Assembly: GCA_029717555.1 (NCBI GenBank)
Contig: JAMDHS010000049.1
Location: 1-64,000, forward strand
Origin: Peribolospora baueri
Taxonomy: Eukaryota; Basidiomycota; Peribolosporomycetes; Peribolosporales; Peribolosporaceae
Reading direction: 5' to 3'
DNA: 64,000 nucleotides
The position numbers were made by a program, and so were the translations under genes. Numbering within the stretch: position 1 is the stretch's first letter; each line of letters begins with the position of its first letter. Below the pieces are notes generated by a model. It made no database searches and was not told where the DNA came from. It worked only from the letters and a program-made list of their open reading frames with translations. Positions 43,990-56,050 of the stretch are shown piece by piece.

Positions 43990-44712
43990 GAGCGGGGCGC
44001 GACAGACGGGCCTGCACCGCCGCAACCGCTGAAGCCTGTCCATGACGAACGGGTTGATGTGCCGAGCGCATCCGTCTTCCGTCCCGCCTCTCGTCTGGCA
44101 GCGAATCATATAGCCATTCGAAACAACACGAGATCCACGAGGTCTGGCTTTCGTCCGTTCCGCGTCGTTTCGATGATTTCGTCTCAAGTCGTGCGTACAA
44201 AGACGAGAGACATTAAAGGCGTGAAAAGGGGGCAAATTCCTTCCCCCTCGAAAAATCGAGCGAAGGCGAAGGTGGAATGTGGCGAAGCCCAGCCGTCTTA
44301 CCCTAATGACGATCCAATCCCAAGTGGTCAAGGTGTGGCGCGAGGTAGCGTTGAAGGAGAAGCACAGGAGAAGCACGGGAAGGCGAGGCGAGCAAACCAG
44401 GGAAAGAAAGCGAGGTAGACGACGGCCGACCGAGCCGTACAAGTGGCGAGGGACGAAGCGACGATAGAGGGCAAAGAGGCAAGAGAGGGTATGACGAGAG
44501 AGGGGAACGAAAGAACAGCTCGAATCGTCGTTGACACCGACAAAATCCAGTCTCGGTCGCGAGAGAGCGTACGAAAGGCTCGGTAGGGGGGCGGCGGGCG
44601 GCGACACGGTCGTACGTCGCATCGCGTCGTGCTGCTTTGTCGACCGAGCGACGTACAACGGCCATAACCACTCTCCGCCTGCCTTCCCCGCTCGCTCGCG
44701 TCCAACAGCCAC
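43990..44712. other. Convergent 3' region between SEC39 and the OPT transporter
   Basis: No gene recognised. It contains the 3' ends of the two flanking genes. Confidence 0.5.
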
Positions 44713-47700
44713 TCAGGCCCAGGTGTCCGGGCCGAATCCGGAAGCGGGGGCCGTCTTGAGCGGCAAATACTGGGCATCCGCGGTGTTTTGGTACACTGTG
44801 TTGCCCCACCAAGCGGAAATCGTATTCTGACCGATCTTGCCGGCCTTGGGGTAGAAAAGGCAGAAAAAGATAACGATGGAGCTGACCGCCGTTCCGGCGT
44901 CCATGCCCGCCGAGGTGAGGTAGTTGTACTTGCTCCACCCTGTAATGGGGAAGAAGGAAAAAGACCAAGGGAAGTGAAGGGAAGACGGAATGAGATTAGT
45001 GACGAAGGGGCGACGGCAGTGCCAAAGACGCAGAATATGAAGGTAGACAAAACAAAAAAAAAGGCCATGGCAAACGACGGCAGGACGGGACAAGAGAGGC
45101 CGTCGAACCGCCGAGGTAAGGAGGGAATACGCACACTTGAACCTGTACCGACGGAGCCAGTACTGGAAGATGAAGCCGACGATGCCCCAGGAGGAGAAGT
45201 TGATGCCCGTCGCAGGGGGCATGAGGCCGGTGCCGGTCATGATGAGTGGAATGTTGACCTGAAAGAAGGAGAACGACAATGAGTATAAGGGAAATAAAAA
45301 AGAAAGTCCAATTAAAGATCAGCGGTCGGTCGGCCCCGTCCAGAGGCGTGATGGAGGAATTGAGGAGAACCGTCGCTCACGTATTTGAACCAGCGGGTGG
45401 GGTAACGCTTGGCGAGGAAGTAGAAAGGGACGGGGAGGGCGGCACCGATGAGGAACCTGGGGGTGAAGGTGGCCCGTGGGGAAGGAACGACCGTGAGCGA
45501 CCGGTCCGCCACCCGCCGCGCCCATCCGCGATGCCCATCTCGTCGCGACCGACTCACCACCACAGGAGGGCGTTGTAAATCTTGCCGGGGGAGTACGTGC
45601 GCGCGGGCCCGATCAGGCCCCATACGACGCTGGCAGTGCCGAATACGTGGGTGTTAGGGCAAGTGAAATCGTCCGACTGGGACTTGGTGCAGATGCCTTC
45701 GATGTTGCCGAACATCCAGTCCTGCACGCCCACGACGACGATGGCTCCCAGGACCGTGGCCGTCGTCTGGGCCCAGAAGAGGTCGCGTGGGGGTACCTTC
45801 ATGTAGTGACCGAGTTTGAGGTCGGAGATGAAGGAGAGCGCTTGGGTCATGGTGATATAGCCGAAGGTCTTGAAGATCATCATGGCCACCGGGCGGCCGG
45901 GGAGGGCGAACCCGATGATAAACTCTGTGATCACGTTCAGGCCGACCTGTTGGTTCGTGATGGCTTGAATGAGACCGATGGGAACGACGTAGATGACTGG
46001 GAGGCGGTCGCGCGGCAACGAAGACGAACGCAGGTCAGAGGGAGGCACGAGAAGGAAAAAAGACGAAGAAACGACACGATGGTCCAAAGCGACCTGGGGA
46101 CGCTTACTTGAGATGATCAAAGCCAGAATGAAAGCCCAGACGGGTAACTCGGTGGGCCAGACCTCGATGGTAACGATGGAGAGGGCGAAGGAGATGAGGA
46201 AAATGATTCCGAACCACCAGTCAGGGGCCTCCTTGTAAACGCTCATGAGTTTAGCATGGACGTCCGGTTCATCGGAGAGAGAGGACTTGAACTGGCGTAC
46301 GATGTCGTGGCGGTAGAAGAGGTAGGTGTGGACGAGCGTGGAGGTGATGGCGGCGAAGGAGAGGCCGTAGGACAGGGCGAAGGTCATGGGCAGGTAGAGC
46401 GGCGAGTAGGCGTGATAGGCGGCCTCATCAATCGTTCCCTGGGGAGTGGTGACCATGGAGACGTTGTACGTCTGACCGAAGCCTACGAAAGCGGGCACGA
46501 CGACGACAGACATGTGGTGTCATAGAGGGTCAGAATCAGTCGATGGAAGGTGAAGATATCGATAATCCTTGCGGCACGCTTACGATCATATCCCTGGTTG
46601 TCCGATATGGGCAGATACTGGGCGTTCCAGACGTTGGTGTAGTAGAGAATAGGGCAGACGAACCAAAACATGAACATGAAGCCTGCGAGGACGCTGTAAG
46701 AGAGGGGAGTTGGAAATCAAGCGACGGCGGAATATTCAGAGTAAGCGATCGTTGACGTTGGGGAAGAAGCGAAGAATAGACGCCGGGGGACCTTTCATTC
46801 CGTCCACTCACTTGGCTTCGGCCCACCAGGGCGTGACGAGGGGCGAGCCGATGTAAGCGATCTGGTTCCAATCGAATGTAAACTGTGAGGAGGGGGGAGG
46901 GCGGGAAGGCGTCAGCATCTAAAAGTAGACAAGATAGAACAGAAATCCGCTCGGGCCCACCGGGCTGGGAGACTCACGATGCCCATGCCCAATCCGCTAG
47001 AGACGCCAAAGAGCTGGTTGACGCGGATGCTGTTGGGTCTGATCCAGCACACCCAACTGAAGGCGGAAAGTGCGGTGAAAAGGTAGCCGGGGAGCCAATA
47101 CCAGAAGAAGGCGCCGAGGAAAGCGAAGAGGAAGAAGCGCTCTCTCGTTATCCCTCCGTCCTCATTGCCGCGCGTGCTGTGAAGCGTGTTGAGGAGAGCC
47201 GTGTAGACCAGGTTGCGCGGCCAAATCATGGCGGCGGGCCAGACGAGGTAGCGACGGGAGAAGCCGGCGAGGGAGAAGCCGATGACCTGGGTGGTGAGCA
47301 CAAGGAGGATCTGGTAACCTGCGCCCCAGTTCTGCTTGTAGAAGACGCGCTGGGCAGCAATGATGTCAGTGGCGTAGGCGCCGCCGTAAACGACGTTGGC
47401 GCAGACGACGATGATGGTGTGCTCCTTGATGTTGAAGGGGCCCGGGTTGAGGAAGCGGCCGATGGCGCCGCGAGATGGTAGAGCCCAGTGCATGAAGCGT
47501 CCGGCAGGGAAGGCGAGGAGCTGGGCAACAAGCGGAGTGATCTGGACGGTGGGGTAGCGCATGGCGAAGAACTGGTTGAGGGCGGAGGTGATGATGGTGA
47601 AGATCATGGCGAGGAACCACATTCTGAACGTGTTGGTCGGCATCGAAGGGTCGTCCGTGTTGGACACGGCGGCCCGGACCTGGAACGGCAGAAGGGGAGG

Positions 47701-48343
47701 GGGCGTATTGAGAACCACATGGGGCAGAAAGGAGGAGAAAAAAAAAGACGAACGAATGCTGGGCTGATGGGGTGCTTACCTCAGGGTAAGGTGAGTCATC
47801 CTCGATGAGCTGTGGAAGAAGGACATTGAAGCAAAGGAAGCGACGAGCCGAGTAAGTGGCTGCTGTGAGCAGGCGGCCCATATGGAGAAGACGAGGAGGA
47901 AGAGTGTGCAGCGTCATCGGCCGTCGCTCACGTGGTCGATAGCGACGGCCTGCCCAGCGTCGCCCTGTTCCAGGGCGGCAGCGGCTATCGGTGGAGGAAA
48001 GTGGGGGCAGCGGACGGGCAATCGTCAGTCATGTCGACGGAGCCCCGCAAAGTCGGTTCGCTTCGATTTTGAAATGAGAACGGAAAACAGGGCCAGGTCA
48101 CGCGACAAGCCACGACCATGACTACCATCCCCACTCACCCTCCTCGCGGAGGTTGTGATCAAAATTGGGATCAAGGACAGAGCGCTGAACGACCTTGGAG
48201 ACGACCGCCTTTGCCTCCTCGACTTCGGCCAACTTCTCCGTCGTCGGGCTGGGCAGGTCGTCGAGCTTGTCGTCCGGGCCGGGATCTTGCTCGGGGTGGG
48301 ACCGGCGCCGACTGAGGTCATGGGCATACTCGATGCCGGACAT
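44713..48343 (-). CDS. OPT-family oligopeptide transporter
   Basis: Eleven exons, in gene order 48343-48139, 47984-47932, 47809-47780, 47679-46978, 46882-46812, 46693-46584, 46482-46108, 45996-45558, 45456-45381, 45258-45135 and 44939-44713, join to 803 residues. Family motifs are DSPYPEVRAAV, the NPG motif FLNPGPFNIKEH, the KIPPR-type motif as MKVPPRDLFWAQ, DEAAYHAYSPLYLP, and RFKWWSKYNYLTSAGMDAGT near the end. Many hydrophobic segments fit the 12-16 spans of the family. OPT proteins import small peptides, glutathione or metal chelates with protons across the plasma membrane. Which substrate this one takes cannot be read here. The N-terminal about 95 residues are hydrophilic. The start ATG at 48343 sits after a long gene-poor upstream region, so elaborate regulation is possible but not shown. 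Confidence 0.94.
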
Positions 48344-49668
48344 GGTGGGCAGGGTGGCGTGGGCCGGGGAGAAAGGGTGACCAGAGAGGCGAACGGACCT
48401 CGTCAGCGAGGGGCGGCGAACGGCCAAGCAGAAAGAGAAAAGAGGTGGAGGGAAGTAGAAAGCCCGGACGAGTAGGAAGAAGGTAGAGCGAGAGGAAGAG
48501 AACAGGAAGGGGAACGGACGAAGAGAAGGAGGAGGTGGGATATAAACGCCGATAGGTCTGGAGCACGGGATAGATAGCGGGGACAGGAACGATTGCAGTT
48601 GGTCTGGTCTGGTCTGGTCCGGTTTGCGTGAGCGGTCCGAGGGGCTGTTGTGAAAGCTCGCCGGGCGAACGAACGAACCGGCGATACGCAGGTACGGTGG
48701 GCGCCGCTGCGACAGACAGCTAGCGTGAAAGCAGAGGCAAAGCAAGCCACATCGGAAGGAGGGAGGGGTGAGTGATAAGGAACGGAGGCAAGCTGGCCAT
48801 GATGAAGGCCGGGTGAAGTGCGGGTGTCGTCGATCCCTTTGTCTCTATAGCTGTCTCCGCACTCCTCCACTCCTCCTTCTTCCTGGCACCAGGTGGGGTG
48901 GCGCGCGGCGGCCCATATTGTCTCGGACGTGTGCTAATCCGAAAAATGACCACATTCTCAACGGTCCATGCGAGCGGCGCTGTGCTGTCAGTTAGGATGG
49001 GCCAGTGAGGAAGGACAAGGCAATGAATGTCAGTCAGCCAGTAGCCAGTGCGTACGATTGCCTGACGACAGATAGAGGACAAGCAGGGACGAGTCCAGAC
49101 GGGAACCGACCGAAGGGGGTCGCGTTCGGACGGGCGGGAGCAGACTAAACTGCATAGGCTGCTGGAGCGACGGCAAAGATTGTGGAGAGCCAGATCCCCG
49201 TGATGGAGGGCCGATACAGAAGAGAACCTGCGAGCGGCTGTGGGTCAGGTCAGGTCGCCATTAGAAGGTGAGACCGGCGAACGCCGCCTTGGTCCGCTTC
49301 ATGTTGCGGCTGCTCGCGCGACGCGGACTGGCGGTATCACGTTAAGCACTCCCGCCTTGCGTCGGATGCGTTATTAAAGCCCGCCGGCGGTCCGTTCATC
49401 AGACTAGCTTATCAGCGTCGCCGCTCCCGCATCTGGCTGGGGACGATAACAGAGGAGGCAAGTGACCTCATCGCTTTTCTGTTCGGTCGCACACCCGGCG
49501 GGTGCACTTCCCTGATCTGCAGCATCTGCAGCGGGGCCAAGTCAACTAGACCACCTTTTGGCAACCCATGGACAACACCTCTGGCTGACGCTCAGCCCGA
49601 CCGTGCGCGGCCTCGTCCGTTTTGGGAGCATGCTCAGCGACGGGCCGTCGTGCCGAGATGGGGACGGG

Positions 49669-49704
49669 CGGACAGATAGACAGACAGGCAGGCAGGCAGA
49701 TAGA
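49669..49704. repeat. Degenerate (CAGA/CAGG)n microsatellite
   Basis: A run of cagata, cagaca and cagg tetranucleotide-type units. Confidence 0.8.
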
Positions 49705-49948
49705 AGTCAGAGCAGACGAATGGCCTCCTCGACCGCTATGTCCCACACCACGCTCTGCCCACCTGACGAGTCGCTCAGCCATCCGTCCAGGTCGCCGCTG
49801 CATCCTGACCTCCGTGCCCGAGGGCCACTCCAGAGAACCTATCTATCCAACGGCCCAGCTGATCCGGGCGTGCTTTCTTCTTTCGTGACCGCCGCGACTT
49901 TCAGAGCGGAATACATTGCGTGCAAGGACGGCCGACGCACGTCTTCTC

Positions 49949-50012
49949 GCTCGTTTGCTCGTTTGCTCGTTCGCTCGTTCGCTCGTTCGCTCGTTTGCTC
50001 GTTCGCTCGCTC
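49949..50012. repeat. 8-base tandem repeat (GCTCGTTY)8
   Basis: Eight units of gctcgttt or gctcgttc, the last one degenerate (gctcgctc). Open frames across it give artificial Leu/Val/Arg/Ser repeats. Confidence 0.9.
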
Positions 50013-50960
50013 ACAGGTCGCCGAGGCGCATGGGCGGGCAGCAGGCAGGCGAGACAGCAAAGCACGTATCTCCGTCCCACAAGCAGACAGCCTGTAGGAC
50101 TCCAACTCTCGGCTACGGCAGGCCAGATAAGGTCGCTTATTACGCCCTGACCCCCGAGAGTATAAACAGCATCTAGCGAGCGTGGGAAGATCGTTCTGTG
50201 CACCAGCGCTTCCTGCAACCCCGTCTGTCCGCTGGGCCGGTCCGAGGGCCATGTGCCTTTACGAAGATCAGCGTGCAATCTGGGGACGGGGAATGGCCGC
50301 GCCCGCTTGCGAGCATGTGCTCATCGTCCTCGTCCCGACCTCGCCCAACGGAAGCGACGAGTGCTCGTGGTTGGTCCCCGACTCTTGTCTCCGTCTCGCC
50401 GGCTTGGAGCTGGGATCTGGTCTCGTGACATCTCCGCTCACTGGCGCCACCCGCGGTCCACTGCCGCCGCCGCCGGACGCAAGTTCGGTTCGTAGGTGGC
50501 GCTCGGTCGACCCGCCGGTCGATCCGATCCGCTCCATCCGAGCTCAAGACCGGCGGCGTCTAGTCCCGTACAGTCATACGTCAGATGCGTGCGAGCGACA
50601 CCTGGATGACCTGGTTCCGCCTCCGCTTCGCTTCGATGGCTCTCCATCGAATCGGAGTCATCCTCTTATTTTCTGGCAGGTGTCGCGGGCGATCGAGGAG
50701 AAGGAGGCGAAAAGCAAAGGGTGGATAGATGGGAGGTAGAACGAGCGAACGTGACCGGAGAGGAAGGGCTCGAAGGTGTACATATGGCGGGTCAAAGAGC
50801 GTGGGGATGGAAATGAAGCGGGAAGAAGAGGGGAAGAAAAAAAGAAAAGGAACGACAAATGCCTTCGTGGGCAAGACCGTCTCCTGATGGGTACTCGCAG
50901 ACGGTCAATGGGGGACATACAAGGAAACTATACAGGCAGGCCCCGTCTGCCCCGATCAGG

Positions 50961-53719
50961 TTAAGCGACATAGCTCGCGCCTTCCGCCTCTGCCCATCCC
51001 TCCACCTCGTTCTCATCCTGCTCCGCCGTCATGGCACGAGACGCCGAGCCGGCGAGTTCGTGTCCGCCGTCCACAGCAGCCTCCCAACTCTCTACCATCG
51101 TCCTCGGCGCGCCTCTGCCATCTTGCCGCGGCGGACTCGCCACCTCCATCTCCCTCCTCCGTACCGCCTGCCTCGCAGAAGGGGCGAAACTCGTCATCGC
51201 TGTCACTATCGTCGCGGCCTCGCGTGAGGCACCGGTAGGCAAAGAGGAAGGAAGGGAAGAAGGCGTGGAGGAGAGAGAGCGGTGGCAGACGGGGCAGAAG
51301 GACTGGAGTTGGAGCCATTTGACCAGACACGCGCTGTGCAAGAGTGGGTGGGCCGCGCAAAGTTAGCGCAAGACGATCACGCAAGCAAACGACGGCGAGC
51401 ACCGGCGCGGCGACGGCAGCGGCAGCGAAGCGCTCGAGCAAAGCAAAAGGCGGCTCGAGCTTCAGGATGCAAAGGAAACACTCACGCATGAAGCTGGTGC
51501 CCGCACTCGAGCGTACAAGCACCGGAATAATTCCTCAATCGCACCGGCTCGTCGCTGGCCTTTGCCATGCGCTTCCTCTCGCCCCCGTCCTCGTCCTCGC
51601 CCTTGCCTCTGCCGTGAGAGACGCGGCCATTTAAAACGTGCACGACCTCGAAGCAGATGCTGCACACCTTCTCCTCCTCCTCCTCCTCCTCCCCCTCATC
51701 CATGCACATCGCCCCTCCTCCGCTCTTCGATCTGGTTGACTTTGCAGACACGCCCGATGCCGACGGCTGAGCTGCTGCCGTGCCCCACCTCCTGCGAACA
51801 AAATCAAGGCACTCGACGTACCGTCGAGCATCTGACCACGTGTTCGCGAGCGAGGAGAGCTCGGCGCGGAGGGAAAGAAGAGAGATCACGGGGGGGAGAG
51901 TCGTTGGTGAAAGTGTCGGGAGGGTGAGCTGTGAAAAGATGGGCGAAGCGTGTAGGACGGAGCAATGGAAGGGATGGGGCAAAGGAAGGGACGAATCAGC
52001 GGCTAGAAGACGTAACCGGGTCACTGGGACGCAGACGTGACTACAAAGGGAATAGGATACGGATGGCTCACCACCACGACAGCGAACTGCACAGCCCCGG
52101 CGGCCTTGCTCGCGAGAGCCAATCCGACTTCGACAGCCCACCGGCTATCCACCTCCACGCTCTCGACCTTATTGCCGTCCTTCTTCCCCGCCTTACCCAC
52201 CATCACCCCTCCCGACCCACCATTTCCTCCAACCGTCTCGCTACCTTCAATAGAATACGCGGCAGCGGCATCACCGCTTCGAGATCGATGTCTACGAGAA
52301 GAGGAAGGTTGCGGTGGAAATATGAAACGGAAAAGGATGGTTAGAGGGGAGGGTCTGGAGGGGGACGGGACGGAGAGGGTCGCTGGGAGAAAGGAAGAGG
52401 AGAGGGGGAGTTTGGAGAGCGGTTGGAGGAGGGAGAAGAGGGTTATTGCTAGCTGTTATGGCAAGTAGATGGGATGATTTTGAAACGACGGAGAAGGTCC
52501 GGAAAAGTGAAGATAGGGTGGCCAAAGACATCAGTAAAGCACGAGACGAACCATTCCGCCTTGCATACGGAAGGGGACAAGCCATGCTACTGTCAGGACG
52601 ACGCACCTCGATGCGAACAAGTAAATGAAACGGTAGAACCGCCTCAGTCATGGCCTTCACCCCACTGTCGACCGCCGGAAGGCGATCAACAGTGGTGCCG
52701 GTGCCTATGGAACGCGAAAGGCTCCAAGAAAAGAGAGCGTCGGCAAACGAGCTCGACGCAGCTGCAATCGCCGCCGACGCGAGAAGAAGGAGCTGTACTA
52801 TCGTCGCTAGGAGAGTTAGATGGGCAGGAAGGGAGGTGGGAGTGAAAGAGCGCTGGGATGGGATGTGGGAACAGGTAGACAAAAGGCGTGTGGGATAGAA
52901 TTGAGAACCGGCGAGGGTCTAAAGAGCACCAGGTCGGGCTTCTTTCCCTCTTCATATCCAAGCCCAATGCAATCGTGCTACAAGAGATAGAAACTCACCT
53001 TCACCACCGCATCCTCAACCCACATCCCACAGAGCCTAACAGCCATTACGGCGTGCAAGGGAGCCACGAAAGGAAGCACGTCCGGGGCGAGAAGGAGGCT
53101 GAGAGAGATGCGGGGAAATCTAAGCAGCGTGCTCGGGGTGTGTCGTTTCCGCTGCGGGTTGCTGGCGTCTTCATTGCCCTCCGTCGTGCTGTGGTCAACC
53201 GCGTCTACGTCGGACGGTGGGGGCTCCGTGGCCGGTTGTTTCCCGTTCGACTGCCTCGCCTTCTTCGCGCCCAAAGAAAGCGAGGAGGACGACTCTGGAG
53301 ATGAAGCCTTGCCCTTGCGGTCGGAAAGGAGAGCGGATAAGGAGAAGGGTGAAGGGGGGCTCGGAAGTGGAGAAGGCGTGGAGGAGGTGAAGAAGAGGGC
53401 GGGTGGGACCGACGGCGTGGCGGACGAATCGGGCAGTGTGGCTTCCAATAACAAACCAACAGAATAAACGGGGAGATGAGCAAATCGATGCACAAAAGTT
53501 CATCTCCGCACGAACCGTCCGCTCACCAGTCCGGACGAGCCCAGCTCCGTCTCCTCCCTCACCATTCCCATGCGTCCTCCGACCCGTACCGGAGAGTAGG
53601 ATGGCGAGAACAAGCAGGGCAAACTTGGGGCGATAAACTTCCGCACGAAAGGTGTCTAGAGTGTCGGGAGAGAGGGGAGGAAGGAGGAAGGCCGGGAAGA
53701 GATCGCGTAGGAGCCTCAT
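50961..53719 (-). CDS. Membrane RING-H2 zinc finger protein, putative E3 ubiquitin ligase
   Basis: Proposed exons in gene order are 53719-53590, 53441-52999, 52852-52607, 52291-52072, 51928-51486 and 51333-50961. The C-terminal part has a RING-H2 finger: KVCSICFEVVHV, then after an Asp/Glu/Lys-rich loop ECGHQLHA, and across an intron AACLVKWLQLQSFCPVCH. The loop between the first and second metal pairs is unusually long. Hydrophobic stretches in the first three exons (FALLVLAILLSG, ISLSLLLAPDVLPFV, LTLLATIVQLLLLASAAIAAA) suggest several membrane spans. RING-H2 proteins of this kind usually transfer ubiquitin at ER, Golgi or vacuole membranes. The junction between the third and fourth exons does not keep phase in my model, so an exon or boundary there is wrong. 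The last exon may also contain an intron. Confidence 0.6.
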
Positions 53720-54587
53720 GGTGGAGGAATGATGGCGTCAAGGGTGATGATCCGAGTGACGGCGGCTAGGTCTGGCGGGCTGCTGCTCGATGCGATGTAC
53801 GAACAGGTCGCCCCGACGACGTACAAGGGCGTCAAAACAATGTTGGAGAGTCTCTGCTAGCGTGGCCGTATCGCATTTTCTGCTCTTCCCTTCCCTTCCC
53901 TACTTTCCCTTTGTCGTTATGGTGGGTGAAGCCGGAGCAGATCTCACACGACATCGCGAGATCTCACTCGGGCCGAGGTATCACGTGCGGAGCGAGAGAA
54001 GGACACTGCTTCGTATTGCAGACACGGGACAGGATCGCATGAAGAATCAAAGGAGGTTTGGAGTCGTAAAGCGATCCTTTCGTGCTAAAGCGTCGCTTCG
54101 AGCAAGCATCAAGGTCTTTCATCCTCGAAGACCATCGATGTCGTCGTCTCCGTCGTCGCCGTCCCCCTACCTTTGATGGTATCCCTACGGCCTCCACACT
54201 GGCCCGGTGGACGTCGACAGCCGCAGCAGTCGCTTCGATCGCCCATTTCAAGCTTAAAGCTGCGACTAAAGTGATTTGTAATTGCGAGGCTTACACCCGC
54301 TCGCCGACGTCCATCACCTCACCCGCGCTCAGCCTCAACAGCGGAGACGCCCGACGGTCAGCAGCAGCAACAGCAACAGCAGCAAGTCAAGGCAGGCTTT
54401 CTTAACCTCACCCTTTCTTCTACTTCGCTGCATCTCTTCTCCATCCGCCTTGGCTGAGGTGAGCACAAGGCGCCGGCATCTCGCATGAGGCTGCTGGTGG
54501 AAATGCCAGCCAACGGAAGGATGGGACGGCCTGGTTTTATACCTTGATTCAATTGCGATCGTCTTGCATTCTCCAGCTTCTATCGTC
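53720..54587. other. Divergent intergenic region, RING gene and VPS55
   Basis: No gene seen. It must contain both promoters. Confidence 0.5.
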
Positions 54588-55603
54588 ATGGCCGCCGGAC
54601 TCAAGAGTGAGTGGCGTGGATTGCGCTCTCGAGGCGCACAGGCTTTACGCGCTTCGTATGCGATGGAGCGGCAGGGAGGGAGAGTGAAAGCGCCGTAACT
54701 AACACCTATTCCTCCTTCTACGTCTCCCCCACGCAGCCGTCATTCTCCTCTCCTTTGTTCTTGCCCTCGGGTTTCTGCTCATTATCCTTTCCTGCGCCCT
54801 GTACGCCAATTGGCTCCCACTGCTCGTCGGTAAGCACCGGTTCGCTTTCCAACTGCCGCTGGGAATCGCTTGTATCACTTGCTGTTGGCACGCATGCGAA
54901 CCGCCGCTGACGTTCGTCCGTCTCCACCTGGTGTCTTTCCCGGCGTACAATTCCTTTTTATTACGCCTTCTTGTGTTTTGCCATTGAACCCCTCATCCAA
55001 AAGCCCTCACCTACGTCCTCGCTCCGATCCCCAACACCCTCTGTGCGCGATGTGCAGGGGCGGACGACTTTTCGGCTGACTACAATACGTGCGTGACTTT
55101 TCTTTTCTCCGTTCTTTCCGTTTTCTTGTGCCTCTCTTTTGAGCGTCGTGATCGCCCCGTTACCGTTGTTCTCGAGTCTTCTTACGGACAAGTTGACCGA
55201 TCACTGACGTCGACCATCCTTTTCCAATCAACTTTGCCATCTCTATTCTTCGTTTTTTATTCGATCGCCTGCCCCCCCCGCCCCGGTTCAGCGGATATCT
55301 CGATTTTGGCCACTGGTTAACAGGCCTCATTGTTGTTTCCGGCTTCGCCTTCCCTCTCGTTCTCGCCCATGCAGAAATCATCGCTCCTGCCGCTTGCGTG
55401 ATGAGCATCGTCGGAGGTGTACTCGTCTACGGCACCAGTGAGTTGTCTTGCTTCCTTTCCCTGTTTCGTTTTCGTACGTTAGGAGGTACTCAGCACGATC
55501 GCCGCCTTTTCACCCCTTCACCGTCGTCGTGCGTTGCTGCCCGTCCAATCGCACAGTCATCACCTACTCCTCCTTCTTTTCTCAAGCCGGCGATGAGTTC
55601 TGA
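54588..55603 (+). CDS. VPS55: Vacuolar protein sorting protein Vps55 (LEPROT/OB-RGRP family)
   Basis: Five exons (54588-54606, 54737-54829, 55004-55088, 55292-55437, 55557-55603) join to 129 residues, the usual family length. The first exon is only 19 bases (MAAGLK plus one base). Four membrane spans are visible: VILLSFVLALGFLLIILSCA, ALTYVLAPIPNTLC, LTGLIVVSGFAFPLVLAHA and IIAPAACVMSIVGGVLVYGT. The protein ends IITYSSFFSQAGDEF. Conserved LYANWLPLL and GYLDFGHWLTG are present. Vps55 works with Vps68 at late endosomes in sorting to the vacuole. Intron 3 acceptors and phases all fit. The gene converges on the FRA10AC1 homologue. Confidence 0.95.
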
Positions 55604-56050
55604 GCTCCAGATCGCTTCCCGTCACGTTTATACTTCGGTCTCAAATCCCATGCACGCTGAGTGTGTCGTCGTTGTCGCGGGCAAGCGGCAGGCGGGCAGC
55701 CGTGTGGGCAGGTGTGTAATGCATGTCTCCGTTCTGGTTGAGAGGCTATCGCAGGTGCGCGACCATTTCTTGTCAGCCAAGAGCTAGATCTCAAAAAAAC
55801 CAGAAAAGAAAGACATGGATTGTCCCAGTCGATTGGCCGTGGGAAGGGAAGGGAAGCTAGATTACAACAATCTACAAGTGCGCAGGAGGCCGAACGATGG
55901 GACAAAGTGTAGCGGCGAGGAAAGTACAGCGTGCGGTACAGAAGGCTGGCGTGCGCACAACAACAGGTCGCCGTAGGTCGAGACTAGGCTACGGAGCAGA
56001 GAGCGTCGATACGGCAGACCAGATCATCTCTGTCGATTTCGAGTCGAACC
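55604..56050. other. Convergent 3' region between VPS55 and the FRA10AC1 homologue
   Basis: No gene seen. Confidence 0.5.

Larger units (their letters stand above)
48344..50960. other. Gene-poor region of 2.6 kb upstream of the OPT transporter
   Basis: No supportable gene. The part next to 48344 is the transporter promoter and leader. There are simple repeats at 48596-48620 (ggtct units), 49669-49704 and 49949-50012. The part up to 50960 presumably includes the 3' end of the RING gene. Confidence 0.5.

Noticed and set aside
49949-50012. Regularly spaced repeat considered as a CRISPR-like array
   Set aside because: Units are contiguous 8-mers without unique spacers, and the genome is eukaryotic.
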